Shown: piece after piece, positions 8,958 through 19,356 of the stretch
Position numbering within the stretch: the stretch's first letter is position 1
Layout of the letters: each line of letters opens with the position of its first letter
The notes under the pieces: generated by a model
What the model saw: the letters and a program-made list of their open reading frames with translations, nothing else
Told to the model about the DNA's origin: nothing
Databases searched by the model: none
Translations under genes and position numbers: made by a program
Assembly (NCBI RefSeq): GCF_014639795.1
Contig: NZ_BMGC01000023.1
Span: 1-64,000 of the forward strand
Reading direction: 5' to 3'
Length of the DNA stretch: 64,000 bases
From: Gordonia jinhuaensis
GTDB taxonomy: Bacteria; Actinomycetota; Actinomycetes; Mycobacteriales; Mycobacteriaceae

Positions 8958-10571
8958 TCACCCCTCGCCGATCGACTTGCGGTCCGACAACCCCTCCGCG
9001 AGGTCGAGATCGCGCAGCACCCGCCGCAACACCTCGTCATCGATACGGCCGTTGTCACGTTCGTTGACGAACACCTCGCGCTGCGTCTGGACCAGGGCGG
9101 TACGCATCCGGTTGAACGCCTGTCCGGGGCTCTCGCCGATCTCGTCGGCGCCGCGACCGAGTTCCTCCCATGCGAGGTTCTTGCGGGAGGCGATCCACTT
9201 GCGCAACACCTCGATCTGGCTCTTGCGCGGATCGTCGTCGCCGATCTTCGCGTCGAACTCGTCGAGACGTTTGTCGGCGGCCTTGGCCGCGCGGTCCTGC
9301 GCGGCGGCCAGCGAGATGAGGTCCTTGCGCCAGTCGTCGCCGCGGACACCGAGTGCGCGGATCACCCACGGCAGGGTGGTGCCCTGCAACAGCAGCGTGC
9401 CCACCACCACCACGAAGGCGAGGAACACGATCTCGTCGCGCGCCGGGAAATCGTGGCCGTTGACGATCAGCGGCACCGAGAATGCGGCGGCCAGCGTCAC
9501 CACGCCGCGCATCCCCGACCACGACAGCACCGTCACCTCATTGGCGGTGAGCGCGTCCTGCTTCGAGTCCTGCTGCAGGCCGAGTCGCTTCTTGACCGCC
9601 CGCCGGGTGTAGGTCGCCACGAACAACCAGACGAATCTCGAGACGATCACCACCGCGAACACGGCCACCGCCGCGATGGTCAGCACGCCGGGTTCGTGGC
9701 CGCGCAGACTGCGTGCGACGTCGGGCAGCTGCAGACCGATGAGCAGGAACACGAACGACTCCAGCAGCACCTCCACCGACCGCCACACCGCATTGTCGGC
9801 CATCCGGGTCGCATACCCGGCTCGCGCCGACCGCTGGCCCAGGTACAGACCCGCCGTCACCACCGCGATCACGCCGGAGGTGTTCAATTCCTCGGCGAGC
9901 AGATAGATCCCGAAGGGAACCACGAGTCCGATCGCGGTCTCCATCGGCGGATCGTCGAGGATTCGCCGGATCCAGGCGACCACGAATGCCACCGCCAGAC
10001 CCACGAGCAGCCCGCCGACCAGCGCCTCGGCGAACAACAGCAGCCCTGACCATGCCGACGCCGCGGTCCCGACCACCGCGGCCAGTGCGATACGCAGCGC
10101 GGTGAGCGAGGTGGCGTCGTTGAGCAGACTCTCCCCGCCCAGCAGCGTGGTCACCCGCCGCGGCAGTCCCACCCGCCGGGCGATCGCCTGCGCGGAGACG
10201 GCATCGGGTGGAGCGACCACCGCACCGAGTACGAATGCTGCAGGCCATGTCATCTCGGGCACGCAGTAGTAGGCCACAACCGCCACGCACACCGTGGTGA
10301 ACAGTGGCAGGCCGATGGCCATCGAGGAGATCGGTCCCATGTTGCGCCGGAAGGCGACATAGGAGCTGTCGAGCGCCGCGGAGTACAGCAGCGGCGGCAG
10401 GATGATGAACAGCACCACGTCGGGGTCGAGGGTGAAGTCGGGCAGCCCCGGGATCCATCCGACGACGAATCCCACGAGGACGAGAACCAGCGGCGCGAGC
10501 AGACCGAACCGGCGTGCGGCCGCCCCGACGAGCAGCGCCATGACGGCCACCACGAGGAAAGTGATCGTCAC
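8958..10571 (-). CDS. Na+/H+ antiporter, CPA1/NhaP family
   Basis: A 537-residue membrane protein: about twelve transmembrane segments over residues 1-400, then a cytosolic tail of about 130 residues rich in charged amino acids (KRLDEFDAKIGDDDPRKSQIEVLRKW region). The central ASAQAIARRVGLPRRVTTLLGGESLLNDATSL segment is the conserved CPA1 ion-binding region, including the ESLLND motif. It exchanges protons for sodium or potassium. The start is set at GTG 10571 because AGGAG lies about ten bases upstream and the hydrophobic first helix begins there; the frame stays open further upstream but that part lacks homology-like character. Confidence 0.9.
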   Translation of the reverse strand: MTITFLVVAVMALLVGAAARRFGLLAPLVLVLVGFVVGWIPGLPDFTLDPDVVLFIILPPLLYSAALDSSYVAFRRNMGPISSMAIGLPLFTTVCVAVVAYYCVPEMTWPAAFVLGAVVAPPDAVSAQAIARRVGLPRRVTTLLGGESLLNDATSLTALRIALAAVVGTAASAWSGLLLFAEALVGGLLVGLAVAFVVAWIRRILDDPPMETAIGLVVPFGIYLLAEELNTSGVIAVVTAGLYLGQRSARAGYATRMADNAVWRSVEVLLESFVFLLIGLQLPDVARSLRGHEPGVLTIAAVAVFAVVIVSRFVWLFVATYTRRAVKKRLGLQQDSKQDALTANEVTVLSWSGMRGVVTLAAAFSVPLIVNGHDFPARDEIVFLAFVVVVGTLLLQGTTLPWVIRALGVRGDDWRKDLISLAAAQDRAAKAADKRLDEFDAKIGDDDPRKSQIEVLRKWIASRKNLAWEELGRGADEIGESPGQAFNRMRTALVQTQREVFVNERDNGRIDDEVLRRVLRDLDLAEGLSDRKSIGEG

Positions 10572-10645
10572 TTCGCTGATTCTCCTCTCGCTCTGTGTCG
10601 TGCCAATCCTGTGTCGCAGTCGTCGGCGCAGCGCGGCTGTACGCG

Positions 10646-11011
10646 ATGATGGATCAGATGAGACTTCCACGCCGATCCGCGATGCACCGGCTGATCCCGC
10701 GACGTGAGGCGCGCGACACGGCCCTTGCGACATGCGACGACCTGTCCGCAGCACCCACCGATCCAGCCGACGATCCGCCCGCCGACGAGGATCCTGACGA
10801 TCTGACCTACTGCCGCGACTGTCGTGCGATAGGCGAACACAACTGGGCCCACCTGCGCAAATGCCTGACATGCGGTCATGTCGCGTGTTGCGATTCCAGC
10901 CCCCGTAAGCATGCCACCGCCCACTTTCATGCCAGCAACCATCCGGTGATGCGATCGGCGGAACCGGAAGAGACATGGCGTTGGTGCTATGTCCACGAAC
11001 TGATCGGCTGA
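10646..11011 (+). CDS. UBP-type zinc finger domain protein
   Basis: A protein of about 121 residues whose C-terminal 65 residues form a zf-UBP domain: paired cysteines in [18 protein letters not shown], then histidines in [14 protein letters not shown], and a terminal [11 protein letters not shown]. Bacterial stand-alone versions are common in actinobacteria; their role is unknown, since there is no ubiquitin partner in most of these organisms. The N-terminal 50 residues are Asp/Pro-rich and poorly conserved in character, so the start is uncertain (ATG 10646, 10649, 10658 or 10682). It is divergent from the antiporter and 22 bases upstream of purT. Confidence 0.75.
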   Translation: MMDQMRLPRRSAMHRLIPRREARDTALATCDDLSAAPTDPADDPPADEDPDDLTYCRDCRAIGEHNWAHLRKCLTCGHVACCDSSPRKHATAHFHASNHPVMRSAEPEETWRWCYVHELIG

Positions 11012-11033
11012 CCTGCTCGGTAGCGTGTCACCT

Positions 11034-12416
11034 ATGACGGCTCCCCGTGCACCGCGCATACCGCAGCGCCTCGGTACCCCACTCTCGCCCAGCGCCACGC
11101 GGGTGCTGCTGCTCGGCAGCGGCGAACTCGGCAAAGAACTCGTCATCGCCTTCCAGCGACTCGGCGTGGAGGTCATCGCCGTCGATCGCTATCCCGACGC
11201 CCCCGGCCACCAGGTTGCCCATCACGCACATGTGATCGACATGACCGATCGTGAGGCGATCCTCGACCTCGTGGAGCGGTACCGACCGCATTTCGTGGTG
11301 CCCGAGATCGAGGCGATCGCGACCGACGCGCTCGTGGAGGTGGAGAGGCGCGGTCTGGCCGAGGTGATCCCGACCGCCCGCGCGACGGTGTTGACGATGA
11401 ACCGCGAAGGCATTCGACGACTCGCCGACGAGGAGCTCGGTCTGCCGACCTCGCCGTACGCCTTCGCCGACTCGGTCGACGAACTCGAAGCAGCCGCCCG
11501 CCAGATCGGTTTCCCCTGCGTGGTCAAGCCGGTGATGAGTTCCTCGGGCAAGGGACAGTCGGTGGTCAAACGCCCCGAGGACATCCCGACCGCATGGGAC
11601 ACTGCGATCACCGGCGGCCGCGTGTCCGGTGAACGGGTGATCGTCGAGGGCTTCGTGGACTTCGACTACGAGATCACATTGCTCACCGTGCGTGCCGTCG
11701 ACCCGGCAACCGGCAAACTCACCACACATTTCTGTGCCCCGATCGGCCATGTGCAGGATCGTGGCGACTATGTGGAGAGCTGGCAGCCGCAGCCGATGGA
11801 TCCGGACGCACTCGGCGCAGCGACGTCAGTCGCGGCGCGCATCGTCACCGCGCTCGGTGACGGTGGACTCGGTGGACGAGGCATCTTCGGCGTGGAGATG
11901 TTCGTCAAGGGCGGCGATGTGTACTTCTCCGAGGTGAGCCCGCGCCCCCACGACACCGGCATGGTCACCATGGCCACGCAGCGGCTCTCGGAGTTCGAGA
12001 TGCACGCTCGCGCGATCCTCGGGCTCCCCGTCGATGTCACGCTCGCCAGCCCCGGCGCTTCGGCGGTGATCTTCGGACGGCTCGACGAGCCGGGTATCGC
12101 CTTCGAGAACGTCGCCGACGCACTTGCGGTGCCCGAGAGCGACATTCGGCTGTTCGGCAAGCCAGAGAGTTATGCCCGTCGCCGGATGGGTGTTGCGCTC
12201 GCGACTGCCGATGACGTGGAAACCGCGCGGGAACGGGCCAAGGAGGCCGCCGGTCGGGTGACGCCGGTGTCGGGTCGCCCACGCCGGCCCGACCCCGCAC
12301 CGCGATCCGACCCCGCACCGCGACCTGACCCCGACGCGACCACCTATCTCCCGTCGAACGGTCGCAGCCAGGCCGAACGGAGCTCCGGCGAAGGACGCCA
12401 GGAGAGCGCAACCTGA
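11034..12416 (+). CDS. purT: Formate-dependent phosphoribosylglycinamide formyltransferase 2
   Basis: ATP-grasp enzyme converting glycinamide ribonucleotide plus formate and ATP to the formyl product in purine synthesis. Visible features: N-terminal Rossmann-like [37 protein letters not shown]; the ATP-grasp lid [19 protein letters not shown]; and the metal-binding region [15 protein letters not shown]. The core ends near residue 410. It is followed by an unusual tail of about 50 residues rich in Pro/Asp/Arg, encoded by short repeats ([16 protein letters not shown]). A GTG nine bases upstream (11025) is an alternative start. In M. tuberculosis purT neighbours the rhodanese-metZ pair; here they are 13 kb apart. 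Confidence 0.93.
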   Translation: MTAPRAPRIPQRLGTPLSPSATRVLLLGSGELGKELVIAFQRLGVEVIAVDRYPDAPGHQVAHHAHVIDMTDREAILDLVERYRPHFVVPEIEAIATDALVEVERRGLAEVIPTARATVLTMNREGIRRLADEELGLPTSPYAFADSVDELEAAARQIGFPCVVKPVMSSSGKGQSVVKRPEDIPTAWDTAITGGRVSGERVIVEGFVDFDYEITLLTVRAVDPATGKLTTHFCAPIGHVQDRGDYVESWQPQPMDPDALGAATSVAARIVTALGDGGLGGRGIFGVEMFVKGGDVYFSEVSPRPHDTGMVTMATQRLSEFEMHARAILGLPVDVTLASPGASAVIFGRLDEPGIAFENVADALAVPESDIRLFGKPESYARRRMGVALATADDVETARERAKEAAGRVTPVSGRPRRPDPAPRSDPAPRPDPDATTYLPSNGRSQAERSSGEGRQESAT

Positions 12417-12481
12417 CCGGGACTCACACCTAGGTCAGGCCGCCCAGTGCCTCGACGGCTTCCGCGTCACAGGCCGGAAGG

Positions 12482-12922
12482 TCACAGATTCGAACACAGT
12501 GGTCCGATCCAGTCGTTGCGCTCGGAGAAGCCGTACCAGCCGGCCGCGAACACGACCACGCAAACGAGCGCCACGACGACTGCGGACAGGCGTGCCCACC
12601 GACGTGTCGAGATCGAGAACGCGAGCACCGACGAGATGAGGCCGATTCCGGCCAGCAGCATTGTCACCCAGAAGTATTGGGCGATTGCCAGCGGTAAGTG
12701 GGCGTGGCATGTCTGCTTCAGCTCGTTCTTCACCGCGATTCCGGCGCCGATCTGCACCGCATAGAGCACGCTGGCCGCGAGAGTGGCGCCCGCGGCCACG
12801 ATCCACACGCTCACGGTTCGCTCGCGGTGTCGTGTCACTACCACGTCATCACCTGAAATGCCGTCATCTCCTGCCACGCATACTTCCTTGCCGACTTTCC
12901 CTGCCGCGCTGTGGTCTACCAC
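12482..12922 (-). CDS. Small membrane protein of unknown function (about four TM helices)
   Basis: About 146 residues with a polar N-terminal stretch of about 35 residues and four predicted transmembrane segments: VWIVAAGATLAASVLYAVQIG, a helix around FWVTMLLAGIGLISSVLAF, and SAVVVALVCVVVFAAGWYGF, plus a weaker one between. Two cysteines face the likely outer side (QTCHAH, PLCSNL). The start at GTG 12922 is tentative; later GTG codons are possible. No family recognised. It stands alone between purT and the hydrolase gene on the opposite strand. Confidence 0.65.
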   Translation of the reverse strand: MVDHSAAGKVGKEVCVAGDDGISGDDVVVTRHRERTVSVWIVAAGATLAASVLYAVQIGAGIAVKNELKQTCHAHLPLAIAQYFWVTMLLAGIGLISSVLAFSISTRRWARLSAVVVALVCVVVFAAGWYGFSERNDWIGPLCSNL

Positions 12923-13052
12923 GTCTGTGGCGGGCGAACGACGACGACACCGTTACTGTGGTGATTCCCCTCGGGAAAGGCGGGTTCAAACCGATGTGAG
13001 CAATACCCTCGTTCGCGTGGAACAGGGCGCCCTTGCGTCGTACGTTTGACCG

Positions 13053-15299
13053 GTGACAGCTACCCTGCGCAGACTCGTCGGTCTTGTCGTCGTCGGAATC
13101 GTGATGACCTGTGGTGTTGCGACCTCAACACTGGTATCGGGGGCAATCGTCTCCGGAACAGCCAGTGCGACAACGACTCCCGGCCGCGGTGCTGGCAGTG
13201 TCACCGAGGCCTATCTCACCGGGGCGACGCCGGGCGCGCGCGTGACGCTGCGCGACGGGACAGGCAGTCAGGTGGGGTCGGGTACGGTCGACCGCCTCGG
13301 GTCGTTGATCGTTCGAGATCTGACCCCGGGGCCCGGATTCCACTTCGACGTCAATGGTGTTGCCGGGAACAGCTTCTCGGTGCTCGACCGGTCTGGGTCG
13401 AGTGCACCGGCCTCGCTCTACCGCGACCAGCACCTGCATCCGGGCCTGAACTACATTCGGATGCGCGACGGCATCACGCTGGCCGCGACGGTACATCTCC
13501 CGCTGGGCAAAACCGCCGCCGACGGGCCGTTCCCCACGGTCATCGAATACTCCGGCTATCAGACCGCCGCGCCAGGCAACTTCTATCTCGGGGCCGCGGC
13601 GCAGGTGGCCAAACATCCCGACCCACTGGCCCCGGCCATCAGCACGGTGCTCGGCGGTGTGCTCGCGCCGGCGGCCGGATTCGCCTCGGTGAGTGTTCAG
13701 ATGCGCGGGAGTGGTTGTTCGGGAGGTGCTTTCGACATCTTCGACTGGCCGACCATCCTCGACGGCTACGACGCGATCGAGACCGTTGCGGCGCAGCCGT
13801 GGGTCGCCGGTCACCGCGTGGGTATGGTTGGGATCTCCTTCTCGGCCATCTCGCAGTGGGCCGTCGCCGGCATGCATCCGCCGCATCTGGCCGCGATCGC
13901 TCCGCTGTCGACCACCGACGATCTCTACTCCACCGGCTATCCCGGCGGGATCCTCAACACCGGCTTCGCCAACACCTGGCTGACCGAACGTCAGGCCGAC
14001 GCCCGCCCGGCCCCCGGCGGTGGCCAGCCGTACGCGAAAGCATTGGTGGCACAGGGTGACAAGCAGTGTGCGGTCAACCAGCAGCTGCGGCTGCAGACAC
14101 CGGACCTGCTCGGCATGATCGAGGACAACCCCACCCGCAACATCGGTGTGTACGAGCATCGTTCGCCGCAGTACTGGGCCTCCAAGGTGAATGTTCCGGT
14201 GTTCCTGGCCGGGGCGCTGCAGGACGAACAGGTGGGGTCGCAGTGGACCAACCTGATCGGAGCACTGAAGGGCAACCCGAACGTATGGGTCAAGATGATC
14301 AACGGAGCGCATTTCGACTCGCTCGCGCCGCAGATCCTCGGCCCGTGGAACGAATTCCTCAATCTGTTCGTCGCACACCGTATCCCACCGAAATCCCCGG
14401 CACTCGAGGCGCACGGACCCGCGCTCTATCTGGCGACCACGTCGGGTCTGGGGCAGCCGGTGAACAGTTCGCGCTTCGCTGATGCGCCGTCATATCAGGC
14501 TGCACTCAACGGATTTCGTCGCGACGGCCGGGTGCAGGTGTTCTTCGGCAACGGTACCGGCTCGGCTGGCGTGGGCGGTATGTCGGCGCCGTGGTGGCGC
14601 AGTTATGACGCCTGGCCGCCGTCGAATTCGACGCAGACGCGGCTGAGTTTCGGGACCGGCGGAGCGTTGTCCTCGCAGGCGGGTGCCGCCGCACAGGTGA
14701 GTTTCCGGCCCGACCCGGCGGCGCGACCGGCTGGCACGCTGAACGTGACCGGCCCGTCGCAGCTCCCCTGGAAGGGCACACCGCCCTATGACTGGGCGCC
14801 GGTGCCCGGACATGCCGGGGTCAGCTTCGTGACCGCACCGCAGGCTCGCGATGCCGTGGTGATCGGGCAGGGGGCCGTCGCGCTGAAGCTACACAGCAGT
14901 GCGCCGGTCACCGATCTGCAGGCGACGATCAGCGAGGTCCGCCCCGACGGCAAGGAGACTTTCGTGGCGTCGGGTCTGCTGCGGGCACGAGTGGGACATC
15001 AGGCGCCCGGACAGTTCACCGACGTTGCGATCCCGCTCGACCCGATCGGCTATGCCTTCCGCGCGGGCTCGCGTATACGGGTGACCATCACAGCCCCCGG
15101 CGGCGACCGCACCTCGTGGCGGTTCGCGACGCCCGCGACCGGTGGTCAAGTGGTCGACACCCTCGCACTGGGTACGGGTGGGTCGGCACTGGTGCTGCCG
15201 GTGGTCGACGGTCAGCGCGCCGGCACACCGTTGCCGAGCTGTGTGGGTGTGCGCGGTCAGCCCTGCCGCACCTATGTGCGGACGTTCAACGGGGGATGA
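13053..15299 (+). CDS. Secreted CocE/NonD-family (S15) serine hydrolase
   Basis: A 748-residue exported alpha/beta hydrolase. Residues 1-40 form a signal peptide ending near GTASA. A beta-rich region of about 90 residues precedes the catalytic domain. The triad is readable: Ser262 in VGMVGISFS, Asp391 in AGALQDEQVG and His420 in INGAHFDS. From about 570 on, a jelly-roll C-terminal domain (PepX_C type, ending GDRTSWRFATP) follows. Members are X-Pro dipeptidyl-peptidases, cocaine esterase and cephalosporin acylases; the natural substrate here is unknown. The GTG start has no strong ribosome site. No operon partner is evident; a DinB-type gene follows after 112 bases. Confidence 0.88.
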   Translation: MTATLRRLVGLVVVGIVMTCGVATSTLVSGAIVSGTASATTTPGRGAGSVTEAYLTGATPGARVTLRDGTGSQVGSGTVDRLGSLIVRDLTPGPGFHFDVNGVAGNSFSVLDRSGSSAPASLYRDQHLHPGLNYIRMRDGITLAATVHLPLGKTAADGPFPTVIEYSGYQTAAPGNFYLGAAAQVAKHPDPLAPAISTVLGGVLAPAAGFASVSVQMRGSGCSGGAFDIFDWPTILDGYDAIETVAAQPWVAGHRVGMVGISFSAISQWAVAGMHPPHLAAIAPLSTTDDLYSTGYPGGILNTGFANTWLTERQADARPAPGGGQPYAKALVAQGDKQCAVNQQLRLQTPDLLGMIEDNPTRNIGVYEHRSPQYWASKVNVPVFLAGALQDEQVGSQWTNLIGALKGNPNVWVKMINGAHFDSLAPQILGPWNEFLNLFVAHRIPPKSPALEAHGPALYLATTSGLGQPVNSSRFADAPSYQAALNGFRRDGRVQVFFGNGTGSAGVGGMSAPWWRSYDAWPPSNSTQTRLSFGTGGALSSQAGAAAQVSFRPDPAARPAGTLNVTGPSQLPWKGTPPYDWAPVPGHAGVSFVTAPQARDAVVIGQGAVALKLHSSAPVTDLQATISEVRPDGKETFVASGLLRARVGHQAPGQFTDVAIPLDPIGYAFRAGSRIRVTITAPGGDRTSWRFATPATGGQVVDTLALGTGGSALVLPVVDGQRAGTPLPSCVGVRGQPCRTYVRTFNGG

Positions 15300-15411
15300 C
15301 GGTCGGGCCGCTGCCTGAGTGCTCGCGTCGTTGTCGGTGCTCGCCTCTACGGTGACGGTGCGCCATACCTGCACACTCAGACCAGACCGTCCGCACCGAG
15401 AGGACTCCGCC

Positions 15412-15966
15412 ATGGCCGGTTTCTACACGTCGCAGTCACTGTCGGTCGATGTCGGTGACGACCCGATGAAAGAGGACCTGCTCCTGCTGCTCGCCGATCA
15501 GCGGGCGCTACTCGAGATCGCCGTGGCCGGCGTCGACGAGGAGCAGGCACGCACGCGCACCACCGTCAGCGAGCTGACGCTGGGTGGGATCGTCAAACAC
15601 CTCGCACACGGCGAACTCGACACTGCCGACATGATCGCCGACCCGGATCCGGATGCGCAGTTCGACCTCTCCCGACTCGACGACGAGTACACCCTCGGAG
15701 AATCGGAGACGTGGGCTGCGACGCTCGATGAGTATGCGGCGGCCACAAGGAGATTCGAGGAGGTGATCGCTGCGGCCCCGCTCGATGCGATGATCCCGCA
15801 GCCGATCGCCCCGTGGGCACCCGAGCGGGTGTGGTGGTCGGTGCACCGGCTACTGGCCAATCGCATCCGGGAGACGGCACACCACTGCGGCCATGCCGAC
15901 ATCATCCGGGAGGCACTCGATGGTCAGACCACGATGGGTGTGCTGTCCTCGGGGCTGTCGTTCTGA
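15412..15966 (+). CDS. DinB/DUF664 family putative metal-dependent protein
   Basis: A 184-residue four-helix-bundle protein of the DinB/mycothiol-dependent enzyme superfamily. The three metal-ligand histidine regions are present: KHLAHGELD near residue 62 and RETAHHCGHADIIREALDG near 153-171. The final segment (IREALDGQT) is highly typical. Members act as mycothiol-dependent isomerases or transferases or are uncharacterised. The ATG at 15412 was chosen because AGAGGA lies about nine bases upstream and it begins the conserved part. Convergent with the siderophore ABC operon. Confidence 0.85.
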   Translation: MAGFYTSQSLSVDVGDDPMKEDLLLLLADQRALLEIAVAGVDEEQARTRTTVSELTLGGIVKHLAHGELDTADMIADPDPDAQFDLSRLDDEYTLGESETWAATLDEYAAATRRFEEVIAAAPLDAMIPQPIAPWAPERVWWSVHRLLANRIRETAHHCGHADIIREALDGQTTMGVLSSGLSF

Positions 15967-16000
15967 GCGTTCGCCACAACGTCGCGGGTCGCCGAGGCGA

Positions 16001-16854
<854 letters not shown>

Positions 16855-16858
<4 letters not shown>

Positions 16859-17958
16859 ACGGTCGCCTTCCGTGAGACGCGGATCATGAGGTAGATGAGG
16901 AACGGGCCGCCGACTGCGGCGGTCACGATGCCGACCGGCAGCCCCGAGGGCAGCACGGTACGGCACACCACGTCGGCGAGTAGGACCAGCGTCGCCCCGA
17001 CCAGTCCGGAGATCGTCGGCGTCGGTGTGGGGGTGCGGGCCAGCCGGGCGCCGATCTGCGGCGCCAGCAGGGCGACGAAAGCGATGGGACCTGCCGCGGC
17101 CACACACATCGCCGAGATCACCACGCCGAGTCCGAGGACGAGAGTGTTGCCGCGGCCGGGTGAGGCACCCAGCCCCGCAGCGACGTCGGGCCCCAGCGAC
17201 AGCGCCGAGAGGGTGCGGCTGACCGGCCCGACCAGTGCGAGTGCGACCGCGACGGTGATGACCAGCGGCCAGACGTCACTCCATGATGCGTTGTTCACCG
17301 AACCCACGAGCCACTGCTGGGCGCGCGCGGCGTCGTTGATCTGGGCGCGGGTGAGCAGGTAGGAGGTGATGGCCTCGAACATCCAGGTCAGCGCGACGCC
17401 GACGAGCACCAGCCGAAACGATTCGATACCGCGTCGCCAGGCGAGCAGGTACATCGCCACCGCGGCGACAGCCGCCCCGATGATCGCCGCGACGGGAACT
17501 CCGACGCCGGCCAGCCACGACCCCCAGGTCGACCCGAACGCGATCGCCAGCACCGCGAAAGTGCTTGCGCCCGCGGTGATGCCGATCATGTCGGGCGAGG
17601 CCAGCGGGTTGCGGGTGACCACCTGGGTGAGGCTGCCGGCGTAACCGAGTCCCAGACCGACGAGCGCGGCGACCAGTGCCCGGGGGAGCTGCACGTCGAA
17701 GACGATCACGTTCTGGACCCGCGTACCGCCGCCGAACAGGATGCGGACGACGTCGGCCAGGGTCATCGGGTAGTCGCTGATCGCGATGTCGGCGAGGAAC
17801 AACACCACCGCGATCACGGTCAGACACACCCCGACCACCGTCAGTCGGGTGCGCATGGGCAGCCGCATCGGACCGATCGCGATCACCGGACGCAACGGTC
17901 GTCGGTGCGCCAGGGGTTGCTGCGCAGTGTCGCCGCGCGCCGCACTCGTCACGCTCAT
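16855..17958 (-). CDS. FecCD-family siderophore ABC transporter permease
   Basis: A 367-residue integral membrane protein with about ten transmembrane helices, including the family blocks GYAGSLTQVVTRNPLASPDMIGITAGA and GPIAFVALLAPQIGARL. These correspond to the BtuC/FecD translocation pathway and the EAA-like loop that contacts the ATPase. The start is ATG 17958 and both ends overlap neighbours by four bases. It pairs with the next permease to form the heterodimeric channel for a ferric siderophore. Confidence 0.93.
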
Positions 17959-19043
17959 ACCGCCACCAGCTTCCTGCGCCGGACCAATGCGATGAGGAAG
18001 GGTGCGCCGATGACCGACACCATGATGCCCACGTAGATCTCACCCGGTCGCGCGATGACCCGGCCGATCACGTCGCACAGCAGGAGCAGGTCGGCGCCGA
18101 TGAGCGCGGCGAACGGCACGATCCACCGGTAGTCGGGGCCCACCAGATAGCGTGCGATATGCGGTGCGAGCAGGCCGAGGAAGGCGATCGGACCACATGC
18201 CGCGGTCGCCGCACCGGCGAGGATCGTCAGGGCCAGCAGCCCGAGGAAGCGGGTGGTGGCCACGCGGGTGCCCAGCGCGGTGCTGAGATCGTCACCGAGG
18301 CTCAGTGCGTTGAGGAAGTAGCCGTTGGCCACCGCGAGGACCAGACCGATGGCGATGAAGGGCAGCGCGGCCCAGATGACGTCGGTGCCGCGTCCGGAGA
18401 TCGAGCCGACGTTCCAGAACCGCCACGCGTCCAGCGAGGCGGAGTCGACCAGCACGATCGCCGAGGTGATCGCCAGCAGCATCGCGTTGAGACCCGTGCC
18501 GGCGAGTACGAGCAACAGCGGGCTCGACCCGCGGGCCGCCGAGGCGACCACGAACACCAGTGCCGAGGTGATGAGCGCACCGACCAGGCCGAAGCCCATG
18601 TACTGGATCGGGGTGGCGATGTTCAGGACGTACACGCCCACCACCACCGCGCACGCGGCCCCCGCGTTGACACCCAGGATTCCTGGATCCGCCAACGGGT
18701 TTCGCGTATGCCCCTGGGCGAGTGCACCCGCAGCACCGAGTGCGAGCCCGGCCAGCAGACCGAGGATCGTGCGCGGGATGCGCAGCTGATGGACGATGCC
18801 GTAGGCGTCGGTGCCGCGTGCGGCGGCATTCGCCCAGGGCACCGAGGTGTTCGCCCACAGGGCGTCCCACACCGTCGGCAAGGACATGAGTCGCGAGCCG
18901 ACGGCGATCGACAGCGCCAGCGCGATCACCAGGACCGCGACGAGGACGAGTAGTTCGATCATCCGGATGCGGGTGGTGCGGCGGCGGTGGGCGACGGGAG
19001 CCGAGGCCGCCGTGGTGGTCGAGGGAGTCTCGATCACGGACAT
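17955..19043 (-). CDS. FecCD-family siderophore ABC transporter permease (first gene of operon)
   Basis: A 362-residue permease with about ten transmembrane helices; typical blocks are GAAGALAQGHTRNPLADPGILGVNAGA and GPIAFLGLLAPHIARYLVGPDYR. It is the promoter-proximal gene; GGGAGGGG lies about eight bases upstream of the ATG. The operon lacks its own binding-protein gene; the lipoprotein encoded at 22185-23285, which has a similar iron box, is the natural partner. Which siderophore is carried cannot be read from the sequence. Confidence 0.93.
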   Translation of the reverse strand: MSVIETPSTTTAASAPVAHRRRTTRIRMIELLVLVAVLVIALALSIAVGSRLMSLPTVWDALWANTSVPWANAAARGTDAYGIVHQLRIPRTILGLLAGLALGAAGALAQGHTRNPLADPGILGVNAGAACAVVVGVYVLNIATPIQYMGFGLVGALITSALVFVVASAARGSSPLLLVLAGTGLNAMLLAITSAIVLVDSASLDAWRFWNVGSISGRGTDVIWAALPFIAIGLVLAVANGYFLNALSLGDDLSTALGTRVATTRFLGLLALTILAGAATAACGPIAFLGLLAPHIARYLVGPDYRWIVPFAALIGADLLLLCDVIGRVIARPGEIYVGIMVSVIGAPFLIALVRRRKLVAV

Positions 19044-19356
19044 ACTCGCCCCTCCCGGATGTGTGATGTGCGGTTGGTGTGGCTGTGTGGTCGGTGTGGC
19101 TGCGTGGCTGCGCCGAGATGCTCGACCGACCGCACCGATGCGCGCGCCGCAACATAGGCCAGCCTAACCATCATCGGGGAATACGGCCGCATCGGGTGGT
19201 CGGTTGCCTTGTTGCTGCACGAGGCGGTTTCTGCGTAACAGCTGTGAAGTGTCCTAACGATAAGTAAAATGTGATCTACATCTCAGGTGCAGATGCACGC
19301 ACGACCCGACAGCCATCACGTGCCTCGTGCCCGTGGGAAGTAAGGAGAGCAGTGCG
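19044..19356. other. Divergent promoter region between siderophore permease and secreted-protein gene
   Basis: This 313-base gap separates divergent genes. On the permease side it holds the IdeR-like box at 19154-19172. On the other side, TAAAAT at 19265-19270 is a plausible -10 element for the gene starting at 19357, and AAGGAG near 19343 is its ribosome site. ATGT-GATCT-ACAT (19269-19281) is a small inverted repeat just after that -10. The stretch near 19069-19115 is simple GT/GTGGCTG-rich sequence. No coding sequence is evident. Confidence 0.5.
19154..19172 (-). promoter_or_regulatory. IdeR/DtxR-type iron box upstream of siderophore ABC operon
   Basis: On the minus strand the 19-mer GATGGTTAGGCTGGCCTAT matches the iron-box consensus TTAGGTTAGGCTAACCTAA at 13 of 19 positions, including the whole GGTTAGGCT core. 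It lies 111-129 bases upstream of the first permease start. In iron-replete cells IdeR would bind and repress. Confidence 0.7.

Noticed and set aside
10572-10976. N-terminal extension of the antiporter frame
   Set aside because: The extension lacks homology-like character, overlaps the divergent zinc-finger gene, and a ribosome site marks GTG 10571.
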